Below, in pieces: positions 1 to 9,128 of a DNA stretch of 64,000 bases (position 1 is the stretch's first letter; every line of letters starts with the position of its first letter). The notes beneath the pieces were generated by a model. It had not been told where the DNA came from. It made no database searches and was given only the letters and a program-made list of their open reading frames with translations. The position numbers were made by a program, and so were the translations under genes. This stretch comes from Rhizomicrobium sp. (GTDB taxonomy: Bacteria; Pseudomonadota; Alphaproteobacteria; Micropepsales; Micropepsaceae): NCBI GenBank assembly GCA_037200045.1, contig JBBCHM010000002.1, positions 186,001 to 250,000 on the forward strand. Direction: 5' to 3'.

Positions 1-39
1 AAGGTCCGTGCGCGGGCCATCGGCCGCCAGGCGCCGCCC

Positions 40-68
40 TTGCCTCCCCAGGCCCGTTCCCCTATAAG
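40..68 (+). promoter_or_regulatory. putative sigma70-type promoter of rpsF operon
   Basis: TTGCCT at 40-45 and TATAAG at 63-68 are separated by exactly 17 bases, close to the TTGACA/TATAAT consensus. The predicted transcript would have a leader of about 140 bases before the rpsF ATG at 218. I see no gene in 1-217. Whether the leader folds into an S6:S18 autoregulatory element cannot be judged by eye. Confidence 0.55.
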
Positions 69-217
69 CCCCGCCTTCATAGCGGCTGCGGTCGCCGGAA
101 CCTGCCCCTCTTCCATTCGAAGAAGCGGCGGGTGTGCGCATGGTGCGTATTCCGGGCGATCCGAGGCAGTGACGGGTGTCCGCCCCGATCTGTTCCGCAG
201 CCCGGGAAAGGACGGAC

Positions 218-592
218 ATGGCTCTCTACGAGCATCTCCTGATCGCGCGCCAGGACATCAGCGCGCAGCAGGTCGACGCGCTGGCGACCCACCTCAAGAC
301 CATCGTCGAAGGCGAAGGCGGCAAGGTCGAGAAGCAGGAATATTGGGGCCTGCGCGGGCTCGCCTATCGCATCAAGAAGAACCGCAAGGGGCATTACGTG
401 CTCCTCAACATCAACGCGCCGTCCAAGGCCGTCGTCGAGCTCGAGCGTCAGCTCAAGATCAACGAAGACGTGCTGCGCTACATCACGGTGAAGGTCGATG
501 CGTTCGAGGTCTCCTCGAACAAGAACCGCCGCGACGACCGCCCCGAGGGCGAGCGCAAGCCGGAAGGCGCCGAAACCCAGGAGGCCGCATAA
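218..592 (+). CDS. rpsF: 30S ribosomal protein S6
   Basis: Small-subunit ribosomal protein that binds the 16S rRNA platform together with S18. The 124-residue product starts [15 protein letters not shown] and carries the S6 pattern of an N-terminal strand, [15 protein letters not shown] in the middle and Y-V-L-L-N-I near residue 75. The charged C-terminal tail ([14 protein letters not shown]) is typical of alphaproteobacterial S6. I chose the ATG at 218, preceded by GGGAAAGGAC, over an upstream in-frame ATG at 176 that would add 14 non-family residues. The stop overlaps the rpsR start (TAATG), which fits co-translation of the S6:S18 pair. Confidence 0.97.
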   Translation: MALYEHLLIARQDISAQQVDALATHLKTIVEGEGGKVEKQEYWGLRGLAYRIKKNRKGHYVLLNINAPSKAVVELERQLKINEDVLRYITVKVDAFEVSSNKNRRDDRPEGERKPEGAETQEAA

Positions 593-909
593 TGTCGTAT
601 GGTGGTGATCGTGCCGGCGGCGGTGGCCGCGAGGGTGGCGGACGCGAAGGCGGACGTGGCGGCGAAGGTGGACGCGAGGGCGGTCAGCGCCGTCCGTTCT
701 TCCGCCGCAAGAAGACCTGCCCGTTCTCGGGCGCCAACGCGCCGAAGATCGACTACAAGGACGTGAAGCTGCTGCAGCGCTTCATCTCCGAGCGCGGCAA
801 GATCGTGCCGTCGCGCATCACGGCGGTGTCCAACAAGAAGCAGCGCATCCTCGCCAACGCCATCAAGCGGGCGCGGTTCATGGCGCTGCTTCCCTATGTG
901 CTGAACTAG
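592..909 (+). CDS. rpsR: 30S ribosomal protein S18
   Basis: Small-subunit protein that dimerises with S6 on the platform. The 105-residue product has the family core: RRKKTCPF, then [18 protein letters not shown], then [13 protein letters not shown], and ends [11 protein letters not shown]. The first 30 residues are an unusual Gly/Arg/Glu-rich extension (repeats of GGREGG), longer than the S18 N-terminus of most bacteria. The ATG at 592 shares its A with the rpsF stop codon, so translation is coupled. It belongs to the rpsF-rpsR-rplI operon, with an 11-base gap to rplI. Confidence 0.97.
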   Translation: MSYGGDRAGGGGREGGGREGGRGGEGGREGGQRRPFFRRKKTCPFSGANAPKIDYKDVKLLQRFISERGKIVPSRITAVSNKKQRILANAIKRARFMALLPYVLN

Positions 910-920
910 GGGCGACGACG

Positions 921-1511
921 ATGCAAGTGATCCTGCTCGAACGCGTCGAGAAGCTCGGCCAGATGGGCGACGAGGTGAAGGTCAAGGACGGCTTCGCCCG
1001 CAACTATCTGCTGCCGAAGAAGAAGGCGCTGCGTGCCAACAAGACCAACCGGGAATTCTTCCAGGGCCAGAAGGCGCAGCTCGAAGCCCGCAACCTGGAA
1101 CAGAAGAAGGAAGCCGAGGCCGTGGGCAAGAAGCTCGACGGCAAGACCTTCGTCCTGATCCGCCAGGCCGGCGACCGCGGCCAGCTCTACGGCTCGGTCT
1201 CCACGCGCGACATCGCGACGGTGATCTCGGAAGGCGGCGTCAGCGTCGACCGCACCCAGGTGCCGCTCGACACCGCGATCAAGACGATCGGCCTGTTCAA
1301 GGTCAGCGTCCGCCTGCACCCGGAAGTCCGCGTCAGCGTGACGATCAACGTCGCGCGCAGCGAGGACGAGGCCGAGCGCCAGGCCCGCGGCGAGGACGTG
1401 CTCGCCGAGCGCACCGAGGCCGAGGAGGCCAAGGTCGCCGCCGAGGAACTCTTCGAGGAAGGCGCCGCGCCCAAGCCGGAAGGCGAGGAAGAGACCGCGG
1501 AAGCCGAATAG
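921..1511 (+). CDS. rplI: 50S ribosomal protein L9
   Basis: Large-subunit protein binding 23S rRNA near the L1 stalk. The 196-residue product has the N-terminal L9 motif [17 protein letters not shown] with [17 protein letters not shown] long connecting helix (about residues 40-75) and a C-terminal domain containing [12 protein letters not shown] follow. It is longer than the roughly 150 residues usual for L9 because of an acidic tail after about residue 155, rich in Glu and Ala, as seen in many alphaproteobacteria. It is the last gene of the operon and is followed by a rho-independent terminator. Confidence 0.97.
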   Translation: MQVILLERVEKLGQMGDEVKVKDGFARNYLLPKKKALRANKTNREFFQGQKAQLEARNLEQKKEAEAVGKKLDGKTFVLIRQAGDRGQLYGSVSTRDIATVISEGGVSVDRTQVPLDTAIKTIGLFKVSVRLHPEVRVSVTINVARSEDEAERQARGEDVLAERTEAEEAKVAAEELFEEGAAPKPEGEEETAEAE

Positions 1512-1541
1512 GGCTCCCGATCCGACACGACACGACACGAA

Positions 1542-1571
1542 ATGGCCGGCCGCGAGACCGGCCATTTTTTT
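1542..1571 (+). terminator. rho-independent terminator after rplI
   Basis: Stem ATGGCCGG (1542-1549) pairs with CCGGCCAT (1558-1565) around an 8-base loop, and a run of Ts follows directly. It lies 30 bases after the rplI stop, so it closes the rpsF-rpsR-rplI transcript. The following stretch 1572-1802 holds no gene that I can support. Confidence 0.85.
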
Positions 1572-1802
1572 CAGGCATTGGGAGATCGCATCCGGACTAT
1601 CCCTTAGTTGCAACCGATCCATGCGGAACTTAGTTCTCTATTGTCGACCGGAATGAAAACATGAAAGACGATACGATCCGCGCCGAGCGCATGGCGACGC
1701 CGCCGGCCTTTCTCAAGCCGTGGAATACCCCCATCTTCCGGCGCCTTGACGTCGCGAGATCCGAGACCGGCGCGAATTCAAGCGCGGACCTCAACGCCAC
1801 TT

Positions 1803-3116
1803 TCAGCTGACGCCCGGCGCCGGGAACACGTCCAGCAGATCGCGATAACCGCGCCGCGCCATCTCGGTCAGGCAGTCGTGCCGCTCGATCCCTGGAATGG
1901 GATGGAGGGTGACGCCGCGCAACCCCGCCAAATTGCCCGCGTGCATCCGGTCGCGACGGTTCTGAGCGCTGTAGTAGATTTCGATGCGCGGGCCGTTGGC
2001 GCGGGCTCGAACCAGCGGGCGCAGATCCTTCATCATCGGGCGGACAGTCTCGATCAGCCGCTGAAGCGTGTGCGCGCTGCGCGCCACGCCAGGGCTGACC
2101 GTCGGCAGCATGAGCGTCGCCGGTCCGAACGCCAGCGCGCCGTCGGCATCCAGATCCAGCGCCGCGCGGATCGCGGTATAGCCCGTCGCCGAGCCGCCCA
2201 GCGTGATCAGCCGGCGCGTTCCCAGCTCGGCCGCCAGCGCGCGGATGCCGCCCAGCATCGCCTGGTAACCCGGCCCGAAACGGTCGGTGCCCGCCAGATG
2301 GAAGACCTGGCGGCTGTCGTAAAGATAGAGCGCGTTCACGCCGCGCGACGACAGCATCGCATGCACGCCGTTCAAGGACAGCCCGAGCGCGCTGGACGGC
2401 AGCGCAAAGCCCACGACCAGCGTATCGGACGACGGCTCGCGCACGAGGATGGAATTCTCGGCCGGGGAGACCCAGCCGGGGACATCGGGACGGCCCTTCG
2501 CGCGGGCCTCCGCCATCAGGTCGATGGCCGCCAGATAGCCGCGCGCCAGAGGCCCCATTTTCGCATGATCGAGGAGCCGGCCAAATCCGGCGCGCGCGCC
2601 CTCCAGCCGGTTGCGGGCCATCAGGTAGAACGCCGCCTGAAACACCTGGTTGAGCGAGGCGGCGGGGTCGGCCGCGATCGTCTCCGCCTCGTCGATCGCG
2701 GAATTCGAGCGCCGGCCCAGGCGAGCGCAGCGCAAGAGGCCGGCTTCGACCTCGCTGTCGTCGATGCCGCGCGCCCGCGCGTCGAACAGGGTGCGCTCCG
2801 CCGCGTCGAAATCGCCGCGCTCGGTCGCGGCCTGGGAGATCTTCAACGGCCACGCCGCGCGGCCGGGCTGTTCGCGCTCCAGGGCGCGCCAATGCGCCGT
2901 CGCGGCGAGCGCATCGCCCCGCCGCCACGCGAACTCGGCCTGGCGCTCGGTCTTCCGCGATCCCGACAACAGCGCGATCGTCGCTCGCAGCCACGCCGCC
3001 CGAAGCGGAATGTCGGTCCGGCCACGCAGCCTCAGAAAGCCGCTGATCGCGAGAAAGGCCGAACGCGACGTCATCGCGCGACCCACAGGTTCCGGCGGTT
3101 CCATCCCGATCTTCAC
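1803..3116 (-). CDS. hypothetical protein, TPR-like N-terminus with alpha/beta-hydrolase-like C-terminus
   Basis: Not recognised as a named family. The first 200 residues are Ala-rich helical pairs of the kind seen in TPR/SEL proteins (ARRGDALAATAHWRALE, AATERGDFDAAERTL). The last 200 contain LVVGFALPSS, NALYLYDSRQVFH, then LGGSATGYTAIRAA, which resembles a nucleophile elbow (G-x-S-x-x-G), and a late GIERHDCL that could supply the His. I infer a serine-hydrolase fold acting on an unknown substrate. The start is uncertain: GTG at 3116 has GGAG nine bases upstream. Alternatives are ATG at 3158, 3104 or 3074 and TTG at 3182. A hairpin near 3128-3149 argues against the longest forms. Confidence 0.6.
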   Translation of the reverse strand: MKIGMEPPEPVGRAMTSRSAFLAISGFLRLRGRTDIPLRAAWLRATIALLSGSRKTERQAEFAWRRGDALAATAHWRALEREQPGRAAWPLKISQAATERGDFDAAERTLFDARARGIDDSEVEAGLLRCARLGRRSNSAIDEAETIAADPAASLNQVFQAAFYLMARNRLEGARAGFGRLLDHAKMGPLARGYLAAIDLMAEARAKGRPDVPGWVSPAENSILVREPSSDTLVVGFALPSSALGLSLNGVHAMLSSRGVNALYLYDSRQVFHLAGTDRFGPGYQAMLGGIRALAAELGTRRLITLGGSATGYTAIRAALDLDADGALAFGPATLMLPTVSPGVARSAHTLQRLIETVRPMMKDLRPLVRARANGPRIEIYYSAQNRRDRMHAGNLAGLRGVTLHPIPGIERHDCLTEMARRGYRDLLDVFPAPGVS

Positions 3117-3185
3117 GCCTGACGGCTCCGGTCCGCGATGCGGGACCGGAACGGTCATGCGCCCGCCGAGCGGCGGCGGCAAGCG

Positions 3186-3410
3186 CTACTTGATGGCGGT
3201 GGCGATCAGGCTGGTGCGCTGGTTCCACTGGAACTGGCTTTGCACCAATTGCAGGCCGATGAGCGCGGTGGCGCCCAGCTTGGCGCCCTTCTCCTTCAGC
3301 TCGTGGAGCGCCTCGTCGTAGGACTTCTCGTTCACGCCTTCGACGCTGGCATAGACGACGCCGAGTTCCACCTCGCTCGGCTCACGGTGTTGCAAAGTGC
3401 TGACGCGCAT
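3186..3410 (-). CDS. small YbjQ/UPF0145-like protein
   Basis: A 74-residue protein. The segment YDEALHELKEKGAKLGATAL followed by IGLQ resembles the C-terminal part of YbjQ-type proteins (putative heavy-metal-binding fold, pentamer), where ALxELxxxAxxLGANAVVG is typical. It is shorter than the usual roughly 105 residues and lacks the Gly-rich middle, so it may be a minimal member or only a similar fold. ATG at 3410 has GGGACGAG upstream. It lies between the DUF4239 gene (10-base gap) and the TPR/hydrolase-like gene, all on the minus strand, probably one operon. No metal ligands are evident. Confidence 0.6.
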   Translation of the reverse strand: MRVSTLQHREPSEVELGVVYASVEGVNEKSYDEALHELKEKGAKLGATALIGLQLVQSQFQWNQRTSLIATAIK

Positions 3411-3420
3411 CGCTCGTCCC

Positions 3421-4194
3421 CTAATTTCCGCCGTCGACGGCTTTGTAGACCGACAAGGAATGTTCGAATGGTCCGGGCTCCAGCGCCAGCGCGCCCTGGA
3501 ACGGCTTGGCCAGGATGATCGTGATGAACAAGAGCATGCCGATCATGAGGGTGAGCACGGCCGACATCACGACATGCGGCCACCAGGTGTCCATGTAGAG
3601 CATGCAGCTCATCGCCACCACGATCGTCGCGCCGCCGACCAGCCCGAGCCACAGCACCCACGGCACCGCCTCGCCGGCCTGGAGCGTGCGCTTGTTGCGC
3701 GCCGCGGTGACGAGGGAGAACTGCGAGAGGAACTCGCGGTTGATCGAGGAGTTCGCGACGTCCGGCGGCATGTTCGCGTATTCGCGGTAGATATTGGCGA
3801 TCTGGCGCCGCGCTTCCGGCGCCGCGCCGCCGGTCTTGGCCTGGATATCCCATTCGGTGCTCACCACCGCCTCGGTATAGGCGCGGATATGCTCGCGCAT
3901 GGCCTTGATCTCGTCGGGCACCATGCCGTTGGTCTGGCGGTACATGGTGGTGAGCGTCGAGGCTTCGAGCGCCACGTTCTCCTTCGCGTCGCCATAGGCT
4001 TCCCACACGACGACCACCAGGAAGCCGAGCATCACGGCGTAGATCGTGCCGGCGGTCAGGAACAGCGGGACCAGGACATCATTATGCCCCTCGCGAACCT
4101 TCTCATGCAGGAATTGTCGGGCGGCGAGCACGATCAGCGCGGTCAGTATCGCGGGCGCGATGACGACCAGAAGTCCGAGCACAAACGTATTCAA
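3421..4194 (-). CDS. DUF4239 / bestrophin-like membrane protein
   Basis: A 257-residue inner-membrane protein matching the DUF4239 (bestrophin-like) layout. One TM helix lies at about residues 3-25, a second at 43-65 (AGTIYAVMLGFLVVVVW). A long soluble middle follows (EAYGDAKENVALEASTL and helical segments to about 175), then two closely spaced TM helices at about 180-235. The signature E-x-x-x-L-x-x-x-Y-R after the second helix is present. The start is a TTG at 4194 with a strong GGAGG eight bases upstream; no better ATG exists. Function of the family is unknown; ion-channel activity is only suggested by the remote bestrophin relation. Confidence 0.75.
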   Translation of the reverse strand: MNTFVLGLLVVIAPAILTALIVLAARQFLHEKVREGHNDVLVPLFLTAGTIYAVMLGFLVVVVWEAYGDAKENVALEASTLTTMYRQTNGMVPDEIKAMREHIRAYTEAVVSTEWDIQAKTGGAAPEARRQIANIYREYANMPPDVANSSINREFLSQFSLVTAARNKRTLQAGEAVPWVLWLGLVGGATIVVAMSCMLYMDTWWPHVVMSAVLTLMIGMLLFITIILAKPFQGALALEPGPFEHSLSVYKAVDGGN

Positions 4195-4480
4195 TATGTA
4201 TTCCTCCGCCCGCCTGGCGACTTGCGGATCGCGGCGAACCTATAGGAGCACGCGCCGTGCAACGTGTAATCGCGTCCATGTTTCGGCATCCCGTAAAACT
4301 GGTAAACGCCGTCTTTACCGGAACTCGCGGCCCGGCCCCGGACGGCAAGATTGCCGTCGTTTCGCCGCCCGACATCGGCTATAAAGCCGCCGACCGGTCA
4401 AGGACCGCCGCCGCCCACCTGACGCCCAGCGCCGTGGACAGGCCAGTTCCCAGGAAAATCGATTCAGCCAGCGAGGAACC

Positions 4481-5305
4481 ATGTCCGTCGTCGTCCAGAC
4501 CAAGCGCGTCACCGTGCCGGAGATCCGCGCCCACAAGAACGAGAGGCCGATCGTCTGCCTCACCTGCTACCACGCCCACACCGCCCGCCTGCTCGACGAT
4601 CACGTCGATCTCATGCTCGTGGGCGACAGCCTGGGCATGGTGATGTACGGCATGGAGAGCACGGTCGGCGTCACGCTCGACATGATGATCGGGCACGGCA
4701 AGGCGGTGATGCGCGGCAGCCGCCACGCCCTCGTCGTCGTCGACATGCCGTTCGGCTCCTATGAGGAGAGCCCGCGGATCGCGTTCCGCAACGCGGCGCG
4801 GGTGATGCAGGAGACCGGCTGCACCGCGGTCAAGATGGAGGGCGGCACCCGCCTCGCCGAGACCGTGCGCTATCTGACCGAGCGCGGCATCCCGGTGATG
4901 GGCCATATCGGGCTGACGCCGCAGGCCGTGAACCTTTCCGGCGGCTTCCGCGCCCGCGGCCGCACCGAGGCCGAATGGCCGGCGATCGAGGCCGACGCGA
5001 AAGCCGTCGCCGAGGCCGGCGCCTTCGCCATCGTGCTCGAAGGCATGGCCGAGCCGCTGGCCGCCAAGATCACGAGCCAGATCGCCGTCCCGACCGTCGG
5101 CATCGGCGCCTCGCCGCGCTGCGACGGCCAGATCCTGGTGATGGAAGACATGCTGGGGCTCAACCCCAGCCCGCCGAAATTCGTCCGCCAATACGCCAAT
5201 CTCGGGCCCGAGATCGAGCGGGCGGTGAAGGCCTATGCCGCCGACGTCCGCGACCGCTCCTTCCCGGGCAAGGAAAACGTCTACACGATGAAGAAGGCGG
5301 GGTAG
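4481..5305 (+). CDS. panB: 3-methyl-2-oxobutanoate hydroxymethyltransferase (ketopantoate synthesis)
   Basis: Transfers a hydroxymethyl group from 5,10-methylene-THF to alpha-ketoisovalerate, giving ketopantoate for pantothenate and CoA. The 274-residue length is normal. TIM-barrel motifs visible are [11 protein letters not shown] (first metal-binding Asp), [10 protein letters not shown] (second Asp), VKMEGG (Lys), MGHIGLTPQ, and the late VLEGM and [25 protein letters not shown] at 4481 follows CAGCGAGGAACC. No panC or panD is nearby. The 286 bases upstream (4195-4480) carry no supported gene. The next gene starts 137 bases downstream. Confidence 0.97.
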   Translation: MSVVVQTKRVTVPEIRAHKNERPIVCLTCYHAHTARLLDDHVDLMLVGDSLGMVMYGMESTVGVTLDMMIGHGKAVMRGSRHALVVVDMPFGSYEESPRIAFRNAARVMQETGCTAVKMEGGTRLAETVRYLTERGIPVMGHIGLTPQAVNLSGGFRARGRTEAEWPAIEADAKAVAEAGAFAIVLEGMAEPLAAKITSQIAVPTVGIGASPRCDGQILVMEDMLGLNPSPPKFVRQYANLGPEIERAVKAYAADVRDRSFPGKENVYTMKKAG

Positions 5306-5442
5306 CCTCGCCCCCGCTCCGGGCGTGGGAGATTGCGGAAAGGCAAGTTGCGCCCGCGCGCCCGAGCGGCTAAATCATCCCGCGCGGCCAATATCTTGGC
5401 CCATTTGGGCCCGCCGCCGCCCCCGTTAACGAGGATTTTCCA

Positions 5443-6180
5443 GTGAGCGACATCTTCCGCGAAGTCGAGGAGGAAGTCCGCCGCGAGCGCTTCGAGCAGC
5501 TCTGGAAGCAGTATGGCGACTATGTGATCGCGGTCGTCGCCCTGATCGTCATCGCCATCGCCGGCTACGAATTGTGGCAGCGCTACGAGACCAACCAGAG
5601 CCTCAAGGCGTCGGAGACCCTGATCGCGGCCCAGGACCTGGCGGAGAGCGGCGATTTCGCCCGCGCCAATCCGGCCCTCGCCGTCGTCGCCCGGGACGCG
5701 CCCAAGGGCTATGCCGAAATCGCCCGGCTGTCGGAAGCCGGCGCGCTGGTCCGCGCCGGCCGCCGCGACGAGGCGGTGCAGATCTACAAGGCGGTCGCCG
5801 CCGACGATTCGGGCCCGCTGCGCGGCGTCGCCCTGATCCGCGCCGGCTGGGCCAGCGTGGAGACCATGCCCCACGGCGACCTCGCGGCCCTGCTGGCGCC
5901 GCTCACCGATCCGGCCAGCCCCTGGCGTCCCGCCGCGGCCGAGATCCTGGCCTTCGCCGATTACCGGTCCGGCGCCATCGCCGATGCCCAGAAGGAATTC
6001 CAGGCGCTGGCCGACGACAAGGACGCCGCCGAGCCGATGCGCCGCCGCGCCGCCGCCATGGCCGCGTTCCTCAAGGAAGGCGGCATGCGGAATTACGGCA
6101 CGGTGCCCCCGCCCGTCCCGGCCGCGCCGCCGCCGGCCGGCGGGCCCGACGCGCCGCCAACCGGTACGCCCCAGCCATGA
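5443..6180 (+). CDS. YfgM-like TPR membrane protein
   Basis: A 245-residue single-pass membrane protein. N-terminal SDIFREVEEEVRRER precedes one TM helix at about residues 25-45 (DYVIAVVALIVIAIAGYELW), then a periplasmic TPR-type region with repeated helical pairs and a Pro/Ala-rich tail. This is the layout of YfgM, a periplasmic chaperone-network protein linked to SecYEG and BamB in enterobacteria. The start is GTG at 5443 after AACGAGG. The stop overlaps the bamB start (ATGA), the same gene pairing seen for yfgM-bamB elsewhere, which supports the call and implies co-translation. Confidence 0.85.
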   Translation: MSDIFREVEEEVRRERFEQLWKQYGDYVIAVVALIVIAIAGYELWQRYETNQSLKASETLIAAQDLAESGDFARANPALAVVARDAPKGYAEIARLSEAGALVRAGRRDEAVQIYKAVAADDSGPLRGVALIRAGWASVETMPHGDLAALLAPLTDPASPWRPAAAEILAFADYRSGAIADAQKEFQALADDKDAAEPMRRRAAAMAAFLKEGGMRNYGTVPPPVPAAPPPAGGPDAPPTGTPQP

Positions 6181-7580
6181 ACGCCAGACAGGTCCGCAAT
6201 CTCGCCATCGTCCTGACGGTCGCGCTGTTCGCGTCGAGCTGCATGGTCATGGACACGGTGAGCAACTGGTTCGAGTCCAACGGCAAGAAGTCCAAGCTGC
6301 GCGGCGAGCGCATCTCGGTGATGACCATCGACGAGACGCTGCGCATCGACGATTCGCTCAAGGACGTGCCGGTGCTGCTTCCGGCGCCCTACAAGAACGC
6401 CGACTGGCCCGAGCCCGGCGGCTATGCCTCCAACGCGATGTATCACCTGGACGCGCCCGGGCCGCTGCGCGTCTTGTGGCAGCAGGATGCCGGCAAGGGC
6501 TCCGACACCTCCTCGCGCCTGACCGCGCCGCCGGTGGTCGCCGACGGACGGATTTATGTGCTCGACGCCGCCGCCCATGTCTTCGTCTACGACGCCAAGA
6601 CCGGCAATCCCGTGTGGGACCGATCCATCGCGCCGGTCGACCGCGACATAAACTGGCTCAACCTCTGGGGCCTGTTCGGCGCCGGCAACAAGATCGATCC
6701 GTCCAAGGGCTTCGGCGGCGGCGTCGCCTATGACGACGGCAAGCTGTTCGCCACCAGCGGCTTCGGCGAAGTCATCGCGATGGACGCGCGCAGCGGCAAA
6801 GTGCTGTGGAAACAGGACCTCGCCGTGCCGATCGTGAACGCGCCGTCGGCCAATGGCGGACGCGTCTTCGTGTCGTCCTACGACAACCATTTCTTCGCGC
6901 TGGCGCAGGCCGATGGCCGCCGGCTCTGGGACCACCAGGGCATCTCCGAATCCGCCGCGATCCTGGAAAGCACCAGCGCGGCGGTGGCGGGCGAATACGT
7001 CATGGCGCCCTACTCGTCGGGCGAGATCTACGCCTTGCGGGTGCAGAACGGCCGCCCGGCCTGGAACGACATGCTGACCCATTCCGGCGCGCCGACCGCG
7101 CTGTCCGAGCTCGACGACATCGCCGGCCGCCCGGTGGTGGACCGCGACATCGTCTTCGCCATCAGCCATTCGGGCGTCATGGCGGCGATCAGCCTGAACA
7201 CCGGCGACCGGCTGTGGTCGCGCGACATCGGCGGTATCCAGACGCCCTGGGTCGCGGGCGACTATGTCTATGTGCTGACGACCGACGAGCAGATCATCTG
7301 CCTGACCCGCAAGGAGGGTAAGGTGAAGTGGATCCACCAGCTCCAGCGCTGGGAGGATGCCGAGGACAAGCACGGACCGATCGTATGGGCAGGCCCTGTG
7401 CTGGTCTCCGACCGGCTGATCGCGGTGTCCTCGAACGGCGTCGCGGCGGCGCTGTCGCCCTATACCGGCCAGCTCATCGGGCGGATGGAGATCCCGTCGG
7501 GAACCTATATCGCCCCGGTGGTCGCCGACGGCACGCTTTATGTCTACACCGCCGACGCGCAACTGGTGGCGCTCAGGTAG
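6177..7580 (+). CDS. bamB: outer membrane assembly lipoprotein BamB (PQQ-like beta-propeller)
   Basis: Lipoprotein component of the BAM complex for outer-membrane protein insertion. The 467-residue product has a lipoprotein signal with Cys at about residue 22 (LFASSC). It then has repeated beta-propeller blades: PPVVADGRIYVLDAAAHVFVYDAKTG, GVAYDDGKLFATSGFGEVIAMDARSGKVLW, APSANGGRVFVSSYDNHFFAL and later GTLYVYTADAQLVAL. ATG at 6177 overlaps the upstream TPR gene by four bases. An in-frame reading open from 5574 is not coding before 6177. The gene lies between the YfgM-like gene and der, the usual neighbourhood of bamB. Confidence 0.93.
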   Translation: MNARQVRNLAIVLTVALFASSCMVMDTVSNWFESNGKKSKLRGERISVMTIDETLRIDDSLKDVPVLLPAPYKNADWPEPGGYASNAMYHLDAPGPLRVLWQQDAGKGSDTSSRLTAPPVVADGRIYVLDAAAHVFVYDAKTGNPVWDRSIAPVDRDINWLNLWGLFGAGNKIDPSKGFGGGVAYDDGKLFATSGFGEVIAMDARSGKVLWKQDLAVPIVNAPSANGGRVFVSSYDNHFFALAQADGRRLWDHQGISESAAILESTSAAVAGEYVMAPYSSGEIYALRVQNGRPAWNDMLTHSGAPTALSELDDIAGRPVVDRDIVFAISHSGVMAAISLNTGDRLWSRDIGGIQTPWVAGDYVYVLTTDEQIICLTRKEGKVKWIHQLQRWEDAEDKHGPIVWAGPVLVSDRLIAVSSNGVAAALSPYTGQLIGRMEIPSGTYIAPVVADGTLYVYTADAQLVALR

Positions 7581-7590
7581 CCCTCCCCGC

Positions 7591-7715
7591 TGTCATGGCC
7601 CGCGACTGCGGGCCACCCAGTTGCAGCGGGCGCCTTCGTTGAAATATTGGCACTGCCCCCACTTCCAATTGGGAGTATGTGTCACCTGGGTGGCCCGCAG
7701 TCGCGGGCCATGACA
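7591..7715. repeat. REP/BIME-like paired inverted repeat, copy 1
   Basis: Two 30-base arms (7591-7620 and 7686-7715) are perfect inverted copies of each other around a variable 65-base centre. Each arm is itself a hairpin, TGGCCCGC-GACT-GCGGGCCA, with loop GACT in one arm and its complement AGTC in the other. The inner edges read CAGTTG and GTCACCTG. It lies between bamB and der. An open reading frame starting inside it (7679) would wrongly lengthen der. It shares its arms with copies at 9129 and 10252. Confidence 0.9.
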
Positions 7716-7726
7716 AAGAGTGTTCG

Positions 7727-9103
7727 ATGTCCTTCACCCTCGCCATCATCGGCCGGCCGAATGTCGGCAAGTCGACGCTGTTCAACAAGCTGGTGGGCCG
7801 CAAGCTCGCGCTGACGCACGACACCCCCGGCGTGACGCGCGACCGCCGCGAGGCCGATGCATCGCTGGGCGCGCTCGCCTTCCGCGTCATCGACACCGCC
7901 GGCTTCGAGGACGAAGCGCCCGAGACCCTGGCCGGCCGCATGACGGCGCAGAGCCAGGCCGCGATCGCCGACGCCGACGCGACGCTGTTCGTGATCGACG
8001 CCAAGGCCGGCGTGACCACCGGCGACGAAGCGGTGGCGCAGGCGCTGCGCAAATCCGGCAAGCCGGTGATCCTGGTCGCCAACAAATGCGAGAGCCACGC
8101 CAGCGACGACGGCTACAACGAGGCCTATTCGCTCGGCTTCGGCGAGCCGGTCGCGGTCTCGGCCGAGCACACGCTCGGCTTCGGCGCGCTGGAAGAGGCG
8201 CTGTCGCAATACATCGCGCCCACCGTCTATCCCGAGGACGACGAGGACGAGGGTGCGCCGATCGAGGAAACCGACGACGAAGCGCTGGCGCGGCCGATCC
8301 GGCTCGCCATCGTCGGCCGGCCGAATGTCGGCAAGTCGAGCCTGTTCAACCGCCTGCTCGGCGAGGAGCGCACGCTGACCGGACCCGAGGCCGGCATCAC
8401 GCGCGACGCCATCGCGGCGGCCTGGCACGCCGACGGCCGCGACTTCGTGCTGCACGACACGGCGGGCCTGCGCCGCAAGGCGCGCGCCGCCGGACACACG
8501 CTGGAAGAGATGTCGGTGGCGTCGACGCTCGACGCGATCCGCTTCGCCGATTGCGTGATCGTGCTGCTGGACGCGACGCAGGCCTTCGAAAAGCAGGACC
8601 TGACCATCGCCGACCTCATCGAGCGCGAGGGCCGCGCCGTGGTGTTCGTGGCGAACAAATGGGACCTGATCGAGAACCGCGCCGGCGCGGTGGGCGATCT
8701 GCGCGACCGTCTCGACCATTCGCTGCCGCAACTGACCGGCGCGCCGCTGGTCGGCATTTCGGCGCTTACCGGCGAGGGGCTCGACCGCATCGTACCGGCG
8801 GTGATCGAATCCCACACCGCCTGGACCAAGCGCATCAGCACCTCGGCGCTGAACCGCTTCCTGGAGAAGGCCCTGGAGCGCCACGCCCCGCCGGCGATCA
8901 GCGGCCGGCGCGTGCGCATCCGCTACATGACCCAGGTCAAGGCGCGCCCGCCGACTTTCGCCCTCTTCGGCAACCAGTTGAAGTCGCTGCCGGAGGACTA
9001 CATCCGGTATCTCACCAACGGCCTGCGCGAGGCGTTCGGCCTCAAGGGCACCGCCCTGCGCTTCCTGATGCGCGGCGGAAAGAATCCGTACGCGGAGGAT
9101 TAG
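7727..9103 (+). CDS. der: ribosome-associated GTPase Der (EngA)
   Basis: Essential tandem GTPase for 50S ribosome maturation. The 458-residue product has two G domains. The first has GRPNVGKSTLF (about residues 8-18), DTAGF and NKCE; the second has GRPNVGKSSLF (about 198-208), DTAGL and NKWD. A C-terminal KH-like domain follows (RFLEKALERHAPP, then RIRYMTQVKARPPTF). An acidic linker (EDDEDEGAPIEETDDE) separates the G domains. I place the start at ATG 7727 (MSFTLAIIGR), because the longer frame from 7679 begins inside a REP-like repeat. Confidence 0.97.
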   Translation: MSFTLAIIGRPNVGKSTLFNKLVGRKLALTHDTPGVTRDRREADASLGALAFRVIDTAGFEDEAPETLAGRMTAQSQAAIADADATLFVIDAKAGVTTGDEAVAQALRKSGKPVILVANKCESHASDDGYNEAYSLGFGEPVAVSAEHTLGFGALEEALSQYIAPTVYPEDDEDEGAPIEETDDEALARPIRLAIVGRPNVGKSSLFNRLLGEERTLTGPEAGITRDAIAAAWHADGRDFVLHDTAGLRRKARAAGHTLEEMSVASTLDAIRFADCVIVLLDATQAFEKQDLTIADLIEREGRAVVFVANKWDLIENRAGAVGDLRDRLDHSLPQLTGAPLVGISALTGEGLDRIVPAVIESHTAWTKRISTSALNRFLEKALERHAPPAISGRRVRIRYMTQVKARPPTFALFGNQLKSLPEDYIRYLTNGLREAFGLKGTALRFLMRGGKNPYAED

Positions 9104-9128
9104 ACCTCTCCGCCCCGTCCGCCTCCCC

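Noticed and set aside
1..217. Possible S6:S18-binding leader upstream of rpsF
   Set aside because: The leader is long enough, but I could not trace a convincing fold with the expected conserved CCG loop by eye.
40..591. Open plus frame reading into rpsR from position 40, giving a 289-residue product
   Set aside because: The part before 592 is out of frame with rpsF and has Arg/Pro-rich shadow composition; only the rpsR portion has family similarity.
1630..3228. Long minus frame of 532 codons overlapping the TPR/hydrolase-like gene
   Set aside because: Composition is Arg/Gly/Ala-rich without motifs, as expected for a shadow in high-GC DNA; the alternative frame has clear hydrolase-like segments.
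7679..7726. 16-residue N-terminal extension of der
   Set aside because: These codons lie in the arm of a REP-like repeat and read SPGWPAVAGH, a spurious peptide; the GTPase starts at 7727.
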